NCBI RefSeq assembly: GCF_000814675.1
Contig: NZ_JWIG01000001.1
Location: 62,001-126,000, forward strand
DNA from: Pseudoalteromonas distincta
GTDB taxonomy: Bacteria; Pseudomonadota; Gammaproteobacteria; Enterobacterales; Alteromonadaceae
Length of the DNA: 64,000 bases
Direction of reading: 5' to 3'
The notes beneath the pieces were generated by a model that did not search any database, was not told the origin of the DNA, and worked only from the letters and a program-made list of their open reading frames with translations. The position numbers and the translations under genes are program-made. Positions within the stretch are counted from its first letter, which is position 1. Each line of letters begins with the position of its first letter. This document shows positions 8,865-18,939 of this stretch, piece by piece.

Positions 8865-9887
8865 TTATGACTTAGCCAATGCTTCCAGCGCTTTAAGACG
8901 AGATTTCATGTCTGAAAGGTTACGCAAGTGAGCTATTGATTTACGCCATTCTTTGTTTGTTGTATGGGGCATACCAGATGAGTAAATACCTGGTTCGGTG
9001 ATTGATTTTGTCACCATACTCATGCCGGTAATTATAACACCATCACATACAGACATGTGACCATTAATTGCAACCATGCCACCAATTTGACAGTTTTTGC
9101 CAATGGTAACGCTTCCTGCAAGTACGGTGCAGCCCGCGATTGCGGTGCCTGAATTAACTTCAACGTTGTGCGCTATTTGACACTGATTATCGATAATAAC
9201 ATTGCTATGGATAATGGTATTGTCCAGTGCGCCACGATCAATTGTCGTGCTTGCACCAATTTCAACTTTGTTACCTATGATCACAGAGCCAAGCTGAGGT
9301 ATTTTTACCCATTGCCCGCGTTCGTTCGCATAGCCAAACCCATCACTACCTACAACACTATTTGCTTGAAACAAACAATCTGAACCAATTTCAACATCGT
9401 GATAAATAGTCACACTAGACCAAAGCTTAGTGCCAGAGCCTATTTTAACACGTTCTCCGATAAAACTGTTCGGACCAATTTGCGCATTGTCACCTATCAC
9501 CGCATCAGCTTCAATGACTGCATTAGCACCTATAGCGGCGCTGTCACTAACAATCGCTGTTGAATGAACAGTGGCACTTGGATGTATACCCGTCGGGGCT
9601 GAGCGTGGTGTTGTATCCATAAATTGCGCTAATTTTGCGTAACTTACGTACGGATTAGCAACAATAACTTTGCTACCACTAAAGTACTGAGCATCGGCTT
9701 GGCTTACTATTACAGCGCTAGCTTGAGTAGTCTCAAGTTGCGAGCGATATTTTGAGTTCGCTAAAAATGCAATATGCCCAGAATGGGCATTTGCAAGTGT
9801 CGCTATTTTTTTTATTTCTAAAGCGCCATCACCCTGAAGTTCGGCGCCTAGAAGTTCCGCAATTTGCGAAAGCGTATAATTTTGCAT
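8865..9887 (-). CDS. lpxD: UDP-3-O-acylglucosamine N-acyltransferase
   Basis: LpxD adds the second 3-hydroxyacyl chain, on nitrogen, in the third step of lipid A synthesis. An N-terminal uridine-binding domain (about residues 1-100) is followed by hexapeptide repeats; H240 in [10 protein letters not shown] corresponds to the catalytic His239 of E. coli. 340 residues, family-typical. It starts with ATG 7 bases after the skp stop, in the operon bamA-skp-lpxD-fabZ-lpxA. Confidence 0.97.
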   Translation of the reverse strand: MQNYTLSQIAELLGAELQGDGALEIKKIATLANAHSGHIAFLANSKYRSQLETTQASAVIVSQADAQYFSGSKVIVANPYVSYAKLAQFMDTTPRSAPTGIHPSATVHSTAIVSDSAAIGANAVIEADAVIGDNAQIGPNSFIGERVKIGSGTKLWSSVTIYHDVEIGSDCLFQANSVVGSDGFGYANERGQWVKIPQLGSVIIGNKVEIGASTTIDRGALDNTIIHSNVIIDNQCQIAHNVEVNSGTAIAGCTVLAGSVTIGKNCQIGGMVAINGHMSVCDGVIITGMSMVTKSITEPGIYSSGMPHTTNKEWRKSIAHLRNLSDMKSRLKALEALAKS

Positions 9888-9894
9888 AGAGTGA

Positions 9895-10413
9895 TTATTT
9901 CTTACTAACTGCAGCTACAACTTTAGACGAAAGATCAGTTACTTCTTTAGGATTAAAGTAAATTGTTGTGTCTTTTACTTTAACTTCATCGAAGTCGCCG
10001 TCTTTAGCAATTTCTTCAATTGTTTTGATGATCACACCTTGAACTTTAGCAAGTTCTTGGTTTTGGCGCGCTTTGATTTCTTGCTCTAAAGGACGACCTT
10101 GTTCAGCAAGATTTTTTTGCATGCCTTGGATTTTATCACGTAGTGCATCTTTTTGAGCTTGGCTCATAGTTGTACTTTCGCGTTTGAATTTTTCAGCTTC
10201 AAAACGAATATCGCCTTGTAACTTTTCAAGCTCTTGACGACGTTCAGCAAACTCAGTTTGTAAAGACTGTTCAATTTTAGCCATTTGAGGAATTTGCTTG
10301 TAGATTTCCTGCATATCAACAATACCTACTTTGTGTGCAAATGCATTCACAGAAGTACCCATCATTAAAGTTGCTAAAACTGCTACAGCTGTTGATTTAA
10401 ATAATTTTTTCAC
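9895..10413 (-). CDS. skp: Periplasmic chaperone Skp (OmpH)
   Basis: Skp is a trimeric periplasmic chaperone that holds unfolded outer-membrane proteins on their way to BamA, encoded just upstream. The 172-residue precursor has a clear signal peptide ending ...SVNAFA before HKVGIVDMQEIYKQIPQ, and a long charged coiled-coil middle (about residues 45-125) that forms the tentacles. The start is GTG with an excellent AAAGGAG site 6 bases upstream. Confidence 0.95.
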   Translation of the reverse strand: MKKLFKSTAVAVLATLMMGTSVNAFAHKVGIVDMQEIYKQIPQMAKIEQSLQTEFAERRQELEKLQGDIRFEAEKFKRESTTMSQAQKDALRDKIQGMQKNLAEQGRPLEQEIKARQNQELAKVQGVIIKTIEEIAKDGDFDEVKVKDTTIYFNPKEVTDLSSKVVAAVSKK

Positions 10414-10424
10414 AAAAAACTCCT

Positions 10425-12896
10425 TTAGAAAGTGTTACTAATGTTAAAGCTGATGGTTTTCGTATCGTCATCTTCTTCTTTTTGCAATGGATACGCAAAA
10501 CTGATCAGCATTGGACCCATTGGAGAGATCCATTGTAATGAAAGACCGGTTGAAACCCTAAAGCGCATTGGGTCTGAATAGTCATCTAATTTAGCACGTT
10601 CATCAACGCCTAAGTTTTGATAGCGGTCTACGTTAAACTCAGTATCCCATACGTTTGCAGCATCAACAAAGAAGCTAGTACGTACAGAGCTGGTATTTTC
10701 TTCATCTAAGAATGGCGTAGGAACAATTAGCTCCATACCTGCCACTGCTTTAGCATTACCACCAATACGGCCTTGTGGCACTAAAATATCAAATTCTGAT
10801 GCGCCACCAATGCTACCGGTTGTAGTACCGTCTGCACCTGGCGTACCCGGAATAGACTGCGGTATACGCGATACAGCACGTGGTAATATTGTATTACGGT
10901 CAAAGCCACGAAGTTCCATTTCTGTTATACGGAAGTACTCTTGGAATGGAAGTGTTTGCTCATACCCGTTTGTAGAACCATAACCATTACCATAACCAAG
11001 CGCTGCACGCGTTGAGAATACCCAACGGTGGTCATTTGATATAGGCCAGTAAAAACGCGAATCGTAATTCAGTTTAAAGTACTGAAGATCTGAGTTAGGC
11101 GTTGTTGCTGTTAAGTTTAGAGTTTGACGCGAACCCGCTGTTGGGAATAAACCACGGTTAACGGTGATACGCGACCAGCCAACACTCAGCTCATACTTAG
11201 TAAAGTCAAAGCCTGCATCTGGGTTATCTGGATCTAAGAATGTTTCACGAAGTACACGCGTTTGCTCGTACTCTGCAATATCCGAAAGCTCTTCTTTAAT
11301 CCAACGGGCGCCAAAGTTAACACGATTTACAGCATCAATTGGAAAACCAATATTTGTGCCTAAACCATAACTTTTTGATTTGTACTCAACAAGGCTAAAT
11401 TTACTTGCATCGTAGTTTCTGTAAAAGATGCTACTGCCTTGCGATACACCATCTGGCGTAAAGTATGGGTCTGTGTACGATAAGCTTAAGCTTTCAGAAC
11501 CTGTAGACGTATTAAGGTTTAAACCAATTTGGTTACCTGTGCCTAAAAAGTTAGATTCTGTTACACCAATATTAAACTGCAGACCTAAGTAAGAACCATA
11601 AGCAAGGCCTGCATTAAAGCTACCCGCTGATTGCTCTTTTACAGTAAAGTCTACATCTACTTGGTCATCCACACCTGGTACAGGCACTACGTTAAAATCA
11701 ACAGTTTCCATATAAGGCAAACGTTGAATTTGTAGTTTTGAACGCTCAAGGTTTTGATTAGATAACCAGGCGCCTTCAAGTTGTGTCATTTCACGGCGAA
11801 GTACTTCATCAGCTGTATTTTGGTTACCACCAACAATAATACGACGAACATATACACGCTTACCTGGATTAACCGATAGTGTTAGTTGTACTTCTTGCTT
11901 TTCGTCGTCAATTTCTGGAATTGTACGTACTTCAGCATTAGCGTAACCAAAACGTGCTAAGTAGCTTTTAATAAATTCTTCTGACGAAGTAACTACAGAA
12001 CCGTTATAAAGCTCACCCGCTCTAAGTGGGATAACACTTTTAATTAAGTCTTCACGGCCAAGCAAGTCACCAATAAAGTCAAAGCCTTTAACGGTATATT
12101 TTACGCCTTCAGTTAAGTTAGCTGTAACGTAAACTGATTCACGTTCAGGGCTCACTGATACTTGCGTTGAATCGATATTAAAACGTAGGTAACCACGGTC
12201 TAAATAATAACTACGAATTTTTTCTAAATCGCCTTCAATGGTTTGCTTTTGGTAGCGATCGCTACCCATAAACTGCCACCAAGGTAAATCTTGCTGTGAT
12301 TCAGCAAGTTTAAGAAGCTCTTCATTAGAAAAAAGTTCATTACCCACTAAGTTAATTTGTCGGATAGAAGCTGCATCACCCTCATCAAACTCTAATTTAA
12401 GTTTAACGCGGTTACGAGGCAACTTAGTAATACTGATATCTACTTTAGCGTTGTATTTACCAATACTGTGGAAAAACTCAACTAAGCCTTTTTCGATACT
12501 ATCGATAACGGTTTTATCAAGTGGCTCACCTTGGCGAATATCTTGCTGATCAAGAGACTCATTAAGCTGCTCGTCTTTAATGTCTTTATTGCCTTCAAAC
12601 TCAATGAAGCTGATGGTAGGACGTTCCGTTACTTTAAAAATAACGTTGTTGCCATCACGAAGGGCTTTTATGTTATCAAAGTGCCCAGAACGATAAAGTG
12701 ACTTTATTGTTTTTGAAATCGTATAGTCATCAACATTATCGCCTACGTTAATAGGAATATGTGTTAGCGCTGCACCAAGTGCTACACGCTGCAAACCTTC
12801 AACTTTCAGGTCTTCAACAATAAAGGAGTTTTGGCCTAGGGCTGCAAAACTTGCACCCAATAAACTTGTTACTGCCAAATGTTTTTTTATAGCCAT
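10425..12896 (-). CDS. bamA: Outer membrane protein assembly factor BamA
   Basis: BamA is the central beta-barrel of the BAM complex that inserts outer-membrane proteins. The 823-residue protein starts MAIKKHLAVTSLLGASFAAL with a signal peptide, then has five POTRA domains (about residues 25-425) and a C-terminal 16-strand barrel ending in Phe (SFNISNTF), the usual signal for barrel proteins. I chose the ATG at 12896; an upstream start at 12938 would put 14 charged residues before the signal peptide. It lies between rseP and skp, the standard order. Confidence 0.97.
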   Translation of the reverse strand: MAIKKHLAVTSLLGASFAALGQNSFIVEDLKVEGLQRVALGAALTHIPINVGDNVDDYTISKTIKSLYRSGHFDNIKALRDGNNVIFKVTERPTISFIEFEGNKDIKDEQLNESLDQQDIRQGEPLDKTVIDSIEKGLVEFFHSIGKYNAKVDISITKLPRNRVKLKLEFDEGDAASIRQINLVGNELFSNEELLKLAESQQDLPWWQFMGSDRYQKQTIEGDLEKIRSYYLDRGYLRFNIDSTQVSVSPERESVYVTANLTEGVKYTVKGFDFIGDLLGREDLIKSVIPLRAGELYNGSVVTSSEEFIKSYLARFGYANAEVRTIPEIDDEKQEVQLTLSVNPGKRVYVRRIIVGGNQNTADEVLRREMTQLEGAWLSNQNLERSKLQIQRLPYMETVDFNVVPVPGVDDQVDVDFTVKEQSAGSFNAGLAYGSYLGLQFNIGVTESNFLGTGNQIGLNLNTSTGSESLSLSYTDPYFTPDGVSQGSSIFYRNYDASKFSLVEYKSKSYGLGTNIGFPIDAVNRVNFGARWIKEELSDIAEYEQTRVLRETFLDPDNPDAGFDFTKYELSVGWSRITVNRGLFPTAGSRQTLNLTATTPNSDLQYFKLNYDSRFYWPISNDHRWVFSTRAALGYGNGYGSTNGYEQTLPFQEYFRITEMELRGFDRNTILPRAVSRIPQSIPGTPGADGTTTGSIGGASEFDILVPQGRIGGNAKAVAGMELIVPTPFLDEENTSSVRTSFFVDAANVWDTEFNVDRYQNLGVDERAKLDDYSDPMRFRVSTGLSLQWISPMGPMLISFAYPLQKEEDDDTKTISFNISNTF

Positions 12897-12996
12897 TTTA
12901 TTATCTTTATCCTTTACAACTGTATTACCGCATAACACCCTACTAAAGTGGTGCTTTACAATCGTGTTCTAATTAGTAATTTGCCACGCTGTAAAA

Positions 12997-14349
12997 CTAC
13001 AAACGCGATACATCATTGAACAAAGCGAAACATGTTAGAAAAATGAGCAACAAGGCGCCCACTTTAAAACCAAACTCTTGTGTCTTTTCAGAGACCGGCT
13101 TTTTACGAAAAAGTTCAATTATGTAATACATTAAGTGTCCACCATCAAGCACTGGTAAGGGTAATAAATTAAATACACCCAAGTTAACGCTTATTAAGGC
13201 TAAAAAGCTTAAAAAGGCCACTAACCCATAGCTTACGCTAGTTCCAGCGCCTACTGCAATGCCCACAGGGCCACTTAAATTCTTAACCGAAACCTGGCCT
13301 GTAATTAAATTACCAATCATATCAAAACTGAGTGTAATTAAGCGCCACGTTTCTTTTGTGCCTCGCACGATACTATCGAGCGGGCCGTAATGTCTAGTCT
13401 CTACATAACCATCAGGCCATTGCTGTACAACAGGAGCAACACCTAAAAAGCCTTGCTCAATACCGTTATTATCAATGCGCCCTTTAGGGGTTACTGTAAT
13501 GGCTTTTATAGTATCTTGTCTTTTTACACTAAATTGTAAAGATTTGTTAGCTGATTGCGTAATAAGATTAACTAATTGCTGCCAATTGCTTATTGTTTCA
13601 CCGTTTACAGCCAAAATTGTGTCATTAACTTGTAAATTAGCGTGTTCTGCAGCTGAATCTTTAGTCACGGCGGCAATTGTTAAAGTTGCTTGAGGTCTAA
13701 ACGGTACAATACCTAACGAGCTTAGTGGAGGTACGTCTTGCTGATCTAGTTTCCACCCCTCTAAATTAAGGGTTTTAACACGTGGTTGAAGGTTTTTATC
13801 GCGCACTATCACTTCAACGCTTTCTTCACCTAAATTAGACATAAGTGCAAACGTGGCATCTTGCCATGTCGTTATATCATCATCGCCAATTTTTATAATA
13901 TGTTGAGAAGGCATAATGCCCGCTTGCTCTGCCCGGCTACCCTCGGTAATGCTACCTACCACAGGCTTTACCGACTGCACACCCACCATATACATTACAG
14001 CAAGAGCAAAAATGGCAAACAAAAAGTTGGCCATTGGACCCGCTGCAACTATGGCAATACGTGCTTGTACAGATTTAGCGTTAAACGATAAATGGCGTTG
14101 GTTTGCCGGCACGTCATCAACACGCTCATCAAGCATTTTTACATAACCGCCTAATGGAATAGCGGCAATCACGTATTCGGTATTATATTTATCGTGCCAT
14201 TTTAACAATGGCTTACCAAAGCCAATTGAAAAACGCAGCACTTTAACGCCCATTTTTCGTGCAACCCAAAAATGGCCATATTCGTGTATGGCCACTAAAA
14301 TACCAAGCGCTAAAATAAATGAGCCAAGATTCCAAAAAAAATCAAACAT
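12997..14349 (-). CDS. rseP: Site-2 zinc metalloprotease RseP
   Basis: RseP cuts the anti-sigma factor RseA within the inner membrane after DegS cleavage, releasing sigma E when outer-membrane assembly fails; it also clears remnant signal peptides. The 450-residue protein has the zinc site HEYGH at 22-26 in the first membrane helix, two PDZ domains in the periplasmic middle (about 125-310), and the third zinc ligand D402 in NLLPLPVLDGG. It sits directly upstream of bamA, whose product it monitors indirectly, and starts 1 base after the dxr stop. Confidence 0.97.
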   Translation of the reverse strand: MFDFFWNLGSFILALGILVAIHEYGHFWVARKMGVKVLRFSIGFGKPLLKWHDKYNTEYVIAAIPLGGYVKMLDERVDDVPANQRHLSFNAKSVQARIAIVAAGPMANFLFAIFALAVMYMVGVQSVKPVVGSITEGSRAEQAGIMPSQHIIKIGDDDITTWQDATFALMSNLGEESVEVIVRDKNLQPRVKTLNLEGWKLDQQDVPPLSSLGIVPFRPQATLTIAAVTKDSAAEHANLQVNDTILAVNGETISNWQQLVNLITQSANKSLQFSVKRQDTIKAITVTPKGRIDNNGIEQGFLGVAPVVQQWPDGYVETRHYGPLDSIVRGTKETWRLITLSFDMIGNLITGQVSVKNLSGPVGIAVGAGTSVSYGLVAFLSFLALISVNLGVFNLLPLPVLDGGHLMYYIIELFRKKPVSEKTQEFGFKVGALLLIFLTCFALFNDVSRL

Positions 14350-14350
14350 A

Positions 14351-15556
14351 TTAATGCGCCACTTTTGTTATAAATTCTGAAGCGCTAATACGCGCTAATT
14401 TATCGCACTCTAAAATTTCATCTAAGCTTTGTACATTGGTATACGTTGCAGCTTCAAGCGTTTGTGCATTTATTTTGTATATATCAGTAAAACCAATTTT
14501 ACCGTTTAAGAATGCACTTACTGCTATCTCATTTGCAGCATTAACCGTTGTAGTCGCGCCCTGCCCTGCACTACACGCATCAATCGCTAATTGTAAATTT
14601 GGATAGCGAGAAAAGTCAGGCTTGGTGAATGAGAAATCACATATATCAGAGAAGTTTAACTGTTTAACGCCTGCATTAATTCGCTCCGGGTATGCAAGTG
14701 CATGGGCAATTGGCGTGCGCATATCAGGGTTACCCATTTGCGCTAAAATAGAACCGTCATGATATTGCACCATTGAGTGAATAATACTTTGTGGATGAAT
14801 CACTACGTCTATATCACTGGTGTCGCAATTGAATAACCACTTAGCTTCAATAAACTCTAAGCCTTTATTCATCATAGTGGCCGAGTCTACTGATATTTTT
14901 TGACCCATCGACCAGTTAGGATGCGCCACGGCTTCACTTACAGTTACATCTTTTAGTGTGTTTATATCGCGCGTTAAAAACGGGCCACCAGAACCGGTTA
15001 GCAAAATTTTACTTACGCCATGTTGCTGTAAATTTTGATCGCCTTTGGCATTTTGTAACGAAGAAGGTAGACATTGAAAAATAGCATTATGTTCGCTATC
15101 AATTGGCAGCAAGGTCGCTTTATGTTGTTTAACTTTATCAATAAACAACTGACCTGACATAACTAACGATTCTTTATTAGCAAGGAGTACTTTTTTACCT
15201 GCTTCTACTGCACTTAATGTTGGCAGTAAACCAGCTGCACCTACAATTGCCGACATCACGACATCAACATCTGGGTGAGCACATAAGTCGCACATTGCTT
15301 GCTCGCCGTGCATAACAAGCGTTTGGCATGGTGTATTAGCTAAATAAGCAGATAGCTGCTCAGCGGCTTGCTGGGTAGCCATAATCGCATAAAGTGGTTC
15401 GTGTTCAATACACAGTTCAGCCATTTTTTTTGCGTTTTGCCCTGCAGCTAAAACAAAAACATCAAATAACTCTTTATTGCGCGATACAACATCTAGTGTA
15501 CTTAAACCAATTGAACCTGTTGCGCCTAAAATAACCAGCACTTGCTTTTGGCTCAT
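14351..15556 (-). CDS. dxr: 1-deoxy-D-xylulose 5-phosphate reductoisomerase
   Basis: Dxr (IspC) turns deoxyxylulose phosphate into methylerythritol phosphate with NADPH, the committed step of the MEP isoprenoid route and the target of fosmidomycin. The 401-residue protein has the nucleotide motif GATGSIG at 11-17 and the metal-binding region with DSEHNAIFQCL (about 154-164). Its product feeds undecaprenyl and quinone synthesis, which matches the nearby uppS. The ATG overlaps the cdsA stop by 4 bases. Confidence 0.97.
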   Translation of the reverse strand: MSQKQVLVILGATGSIGLSTLDVVSRNKELFDVFVLAAGQNAKKMAELCIEHEPLYAIMATQQAAEQLSAYLANTPCQTLVMHGEQAMCDLCAHPDVDVVMSAIVGAAGLLPTLSAVEAGKKVLLANKESLVMSGQLFIDKVKQHKATLLPIDSEHNAIFQCLPSSLQNAKGDQNLQQHGVSKILLTGSGGPFLTRDINTLKDVTVSEAVAHPNWSMGQKISVDSATMMNKGLEFIEAKWLFNCDTSDIDVVIHPQSIIHSMVQYHDGSILAQMGNPDMRTPIAHALAYPERINAGVKQLNFSDICDFSFTKPDFSRYPNLQLAIDACSAGQGATTTVNAANEIAVSAFLNGKIGFTDIYKINAQTLEAATYTNVQSLDEILECDKLARISASEFITKVAH

Positions 15557-16419
15557 AAACTAAGAGTCCACGCATAGCACATTACAAACATTGGAGCTGC
15601 AGCCGTTAAGCTGTCAATGCGATCTAAAATACCGCCGTGCCCAGGTAAACAACGGCCGCTATCTTTTAAACCGGCTTCACGTTTAAACATGCTTTCCAGT
15701 AAATCACCTACCGCAGAGAACAATGCAATAAATGCAGTCATTATCGCGTAGATAGGCCAAACACCTAAATCAACATCGGTAAAGTGACAAAATGCTAAAA
15801 CAAAAATGATAGAAGCGACTACACCGCCTGCTAACCCTTCAATTGTTTTATTAGGGCTCACTTTTGGCATAAGTTTATGCTTACCAAAGCTCTTACCTGA
15901 AAAATAAGCGCCTACGTCTGCACTCCACACAATACCCAATACGACTAAAATAAGTACAGAGCCAAAATGTGTTGATTCAGCATATTGCGCACTGCGCAGC
16001 GTATTTAGTGCAAGCCATAACGGCACAAGTGTTAATAAACCTGCAATGCCGCGCATTACTAAACCTTCATTCCACGCTTTAGCCATTTCTGGATAGCGCC
16101 AAATTAAATAACTAGCAACAATCCACCAAGCAAACGAAAGCGTAAATAAGTAATTTGCATCACCTACTAGCTTGCCATTTTCCCATAGTGATTCAATAGG
16201 CCAATGTAAATTAAGCAGGCCAAGTAAGGCTGCAATCAATACAACAAAAGCACCACGTTTGAGCTTATCGCATAAACCCATAAACGCAGACCATTCCCAT
16301 GCGCCTAATAATACTATTGCACCGGCAAAGTAACTAAATAACGTAAGCGGTGTATAAAAAACCAAAGCTAATGCCGATGGTGCAAGCACAAGTGAGGTTA
16401 AAATTCGTTGTTTTAACAA
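15553..16419 (-). CDS. cdsA: Phosphatidate cytidylyltransferase
   Basis: CdsA makes CDP-diacylglycerol from phosphatidic acid and CTP, the precursor of all membrane phospholipids. The 288-residue integral membrane protein has about eight hydrophobic helices and the family signature near the C-terminus (residues about 245-275): GDLLESMFKREAGLKDSGR followed by a PGHGGILDRID segment. The start is TTG at 16419, with AAGGGT upstream and the usual MLKQRILTSLVLAP beginning. It lies 19 bases after uppS and overlaps dxr. Confidence 0.96.
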   Translation of the reverse strand: MLKQRILTSLVLAPSALALVFYTPLTLFSYFAGAIVLLGAWEWSAFMGLCDKLKRGAFVVLIAALLGLLNLHWPIESLWENGKLVGDANYLFTLSFAWWIVASYLIWRYPEMAKAWNEGLVMRGIAGLLTLVPLWLALNTLRSAQYAESTHFGSVLILVVLGIVWSADVGAYFSGKSFGKHKLMPKVSPNKTIEGLAGGVVASIIFVLAFCHFTDVDLGVWPIYAIMTAFIALFSAVGDLLESMFKREAGLKDSGRCLPGHGGILDRIDSLTAAAPMFVMCYAWTLSL

Positions 16420-16438
16420 AATGTGACCCTTATTCTAT

Positions 16439-17200
16439 TTAGGTTTGAGCGAGTAATTGTTTTATTTGTTCGCCCGTACAACCAAAACGTCGCTCTCTGG
16501 CAACGTAACACGCTATAGCCTCAGCAAATGCTGCTTCATTAAAATCAGGCCAAAGTGTCTCGGTAAAGTAAAGTTCTGCATAAGCAACTTGCCATAGTAA
16601 AAAATTACTAATACGAACATCGCCACCAGTGCGAATAAGTAAATCAGGTTCAGCCTGATCTGCCATGCTCATATGCTGTGCTAAGCGCTCTTCTGTAATA
16701 TCTTCTGCGTTGAGTGTGCCTTGCGCAACTTGCAAAGCAAGTTGTTTAGCCGCGTTAGCCATATCCCAACGACCACCGTAATTAGCTGCAACATTTAAGC
16801 GCAATCCGGTATTATTTTCAGTCAGCTTATGCGCAGCGTCTACCTTGCTACGTAATCCTTCAGAAAATCGTGATAAGTCTCCAATAATGGTCAGTTTTAC
16901 ATTGTTTTTATGAAGCTTTTTAACTTCCTTTGTTAAAACAAATAAGAAAAGCTCCATTAAAGTGTTTACTTCGTCTTCAGGGCGGCGCCAGTTTTCACTA
17001 CTAAAAGCAAATAAGGTTAACGATTGTATCCCTAATTTAGTACAAAACTGAACAGATTGACGAACTGCGTCTACGCCTTTTTTATGCCCATACACACGAG
17101 GTCTATTTCTAGCTTGTGCCCAACGTCCGTTCCCATCCATGATGATAGCAACATGTTTGGGTAAACATTGCTGTGAAATTGTGTCAGCATCTAGAACCAT
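16439..17200 (-). CDS. uppS: Isoprenyl (undecaprenyl diphosphate) synthase
   Basis: UppS adds eight isoprene units in cis to farnesyl diphosphate, giving the C55 carrier for peptidoglycan and O-antigen. The catalytic motif [13 protein letters not shown] (D22 in my numbering) and the C-terminal [16 protein letters not shown] and LWPDF segments are present. I chose the ATG at 17200 (253 residues, as in E. coli). The in-frame ATG at 17218 lies directly against an intrinsic terminator, so it is the less likely start. First gene of uppS-cdsA-dxr-rseP. Confidence 0.93.
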   Translation of the reverse strand: MVLDADTISQQCLPKHVAIIMDGNGRWAQARNRPRVYGHKKGVDAVRQSVQFCTKLGIQSLTLFAFSSENWRRPEDEVNTLMELFLFVLTKEVKKLHKNNVKLTIIGDLSRFSEGLRSKVDAAHKLTENNTGLRLNVAANYGGRWDMANAAKQLALQVAQGTLNAEDITEERLAQHMSMADQAEPDLLIRTGGDVRISNFLLWQVAYAELYFTETLWPDFNEAAFAEAIACYVARERRFGCTGEQIKQLLAQT

Positions 17201-17218
17201 AAATATCGAGTATTCCAT

Positions 17219-17255
17219 AAAAAACGCCGCCTAGTATACCCTAGACGGCGTTTCA
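17219..17255 (-). terminator. Intrinsic terminator between frr and uppS
   Basis: On the minus strand AAACGCCG and CTAG pair with CTAG and CGGCGTTT around a short loop with one mismatch, followed directly by a T-run. It ends the frr transcript. Its T-run touches the first possible uppS start codon at 17218, so uppS must rely on readthrough or on an unusually placed start. Confidence 0.8.
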
Positions 17256-17460
17256 AAACTAATAATTTTAATAGGTCCTGTCGACCTTTCAGGATTGTAA
17301 TTTATTCAATCTAGGCAGAACCCTTTGGGCAGCGCGTTTTTAGATTTTATGCATTGCTATCGCCTAATAATGGGAAATAACCACACTACGCAGGCTCTGC
17401 CTTGCCTTAAAACCAAACACACTACTGCAAATTCAACCTCAAAAGATAAACAGGCCCTAC
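17256..17460. repeat. Candidate intergenic repeat element between frr and uppS
   Basis: This gap has several inverted repeats: AGGCAGAACC at 17313-17322 faces GGCTCTGCCT at 17393-17402 (one mismatch), and AGGTC/GACCT lies at 17274-17286. The style resembles the short dispersed intergenic repeats seen in Alteromonadales genomes, but only one copy occurs in this window. I see no coding potential. The repeat status is an inference. Confidence 0.4.
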
Positions 17461-18018
17461 TTAGATTTCCATTAACTCTGCTTCTTTAGCAGCTAATAGA
17501 GTATCCATTTCTTTGATAAACTTATCTGTAAGTTTTTGGATCGCATCATCTGATTGACGCGCTTCATCTTCAGATATTTCTTTATCTTTTAATAAACCTT
17601 TTACATCGCCATTAGCATCACGACGAATGTTACGAATAGCAACACGACCACCTTCAACTTCGCCACGTACAATTTTGATTAGGTCTTTACGACGTTCTTC
17701 TGTAAGTGGAGGAAGTGGTACACGAATAACAGTACCTGCCGACATAGGGTTTAAACCTAAGTCAGACGCCATAATTGCTTTTTCAACAGCTTGCGCTAAA
17801 GACTTATCAAATACACCAATAGCAAGTGTACGAGAATCTTCAATTGTTACGTTAGCAACTTGGTTTAAAGGCGTTGGTGCACCGTAGTACGACACCATAA
17901 TGCCATCTAGGATTGCAGGATGTGCACGGCCAGTACGAATTTTAGATAATTGGCTACCTAGTGCAGTTACACTTTTTTGCATGCGCGCTTGCGCGTCTTT
18001 TTGAATATCGTTAATCAC
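17461..18018 (-). CDS. frr: Ribosome recycling factor
   Basis: With EF-G, this factor splits the ribosome after termination. The 185-residue, highly charged protein matches the family length exactly, with the conserved [21 protein letters not shown] region (about 26-46) and [14 protein letters not shown] (about 101-114). The start is GTG with AGGA seven bases upstream. It lies 13 bases after pyrH in the usual rpsB-tsf-pyrH-frr order, and is followed by a candidate repeat and a terminator. Confidence 0.97.
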   Translation of the reverse strand: MINDIQKDAQARMQKSVTALGSQLSKIRTGRAHPAILDGIMVSYYGAPTPLNQVANVTIEDSRTLAIGVFDKSLAQAVEKAIMASDLGLNPMSAGTVIRVPLPPLTEERRKDLIKIVRGEVEGGRVAIRNIRRDANGDVKGLLKDKEISEDEARQSDDAIQKLTDKFIKEMDTLLAAKEAELMEI

Positions 18019-18031
18019 GGTTTAATCCTAA

Positions 18032-18781
18032 TTATTTGATTATTTCATCTGAGGCTTGTGAAGAAATAAGTGTTCCTTCTTCTTCACCCATAATTACGCG
18101 TTTTAGCGCGCCTGATTTATTCATATTAAATACGCTCAATGGCATATTGTGATCGCGGGCTAGAGTAAATGCCGCTAAATCCATAACTTTTAATTCTTTT
18201 TCAATGATTTCATTGTAGCTTAAGTGGCTGTAAAGCGTCGCTTCTGGGTTTTTAACAGGATCATCACTGTACACGCCATCCACTTTAGTCGCTTTAATTA
18301 CTGTATCCGCTTCAATTTCGATACCGCGTAAACACGCTGCAGAATCGGTAGTAAAAAATGGGTTACCAGTGCCCGCTGCAAAAATAACAACGCGGCCAGT
18401 TTTCAATAAACTAATTGCTTCAGCCCAGTTATAAGCGTCACATACACCATTTAGCGGAATAGCCGACATTAAACGACAGTTTACAAATGCACGGTGTAGC
18501 GCATCACGCATTGCAAGGCCATTCATAACCGTTGCAAGCATACCCATGTGGTCGCCTACTACGCGGTTCATACCTGCTTCTGCAAGTGAACCACCACGTA
18601 AAAAGTTACCTCCACCAATAACTAAACCCACTTCTACGTCAAGCTCTACTAGCTCTTTAATTTCTTGTGCCATACGGTCTAAAACTTTAGGGTCGATGCC
18701 GAAGCCTTCGTCTCCCATTAAAGCTTCACCACTTAATTTGAGAAGAACACGTCTAAAAATAGGTTTGCGATTGATAGTCAT
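18032..18781 (-). CDS. pyrH: UMP kinase
   Basis: PyrH phosphorylates UMP to UDP in pyrimidine nucleotide synthesis; the hexamer is inhibited by UTP and activated by GTP. The 249-residue amino-acid-kinase fold protein has the N-terminal [18 protein letters not shown] motif and [12 protein letters not shown] (about 54-65). It is followed closely by frr and is separated from tsf by a strong terminator, so it probably has its own promoter in 18782-18816. Confidence 0.97.
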   Translation of the reverse strand: MTINRKPIFRRVLLKLSGEALMGDEGFGIDPKVLDRMAQEIKELVELDVEVGLVIGGGNFLRGGSLAEAGMNRVVGDHMGMLATVMNGLAMRDALHRAFVNCRLMSAIPLNGVCDAYNWAEAISLLKTGRVVIFAAGTGNPFFTTDSAACLRGIEIEADTVIKATKVDGVYSDDPVKNPEATLYSHLSYNEIIEKELKVMDLAAFTLARDHNMPLSVFNMNKSGALKRVIMGEEEGTLISSQASDEIIK

Positions 18782-18816
18782 AGTATAGGGGCCAACTTTT
18801 ATTGAATTATGGATAA

Positions 18817-18859
18817 AAAATAACCGCGCTTATGTTAAACATAAAAGCGCGGTTATTTT
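18817..18859 (-). terminator. Intrinsic terminator after tsf
   Basis: A 14-bp GC-rich stem (AAAATAACCGCGCT at 18817-18830 with AGCGCGGTTATTTT at 18846-18859) with T-rich flanks on both strands. It separates rpsB-tsf from pyrH-frr. Confidence 0.88.
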
Positions 18860-18939
18860 AAAGAATTTCTAGCTGTGAAGCAAAACCAAATAGTACTTTA
18901 ATTGCATCTAATTTCCTTTTGCATCACAAATAGTTAATC

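Noticed and set aside
13861..14146. Two plus-strand frames opposite rseP
   Set aside because: Low-complexity translations without a start signal, opposite a full-length conserved gene.
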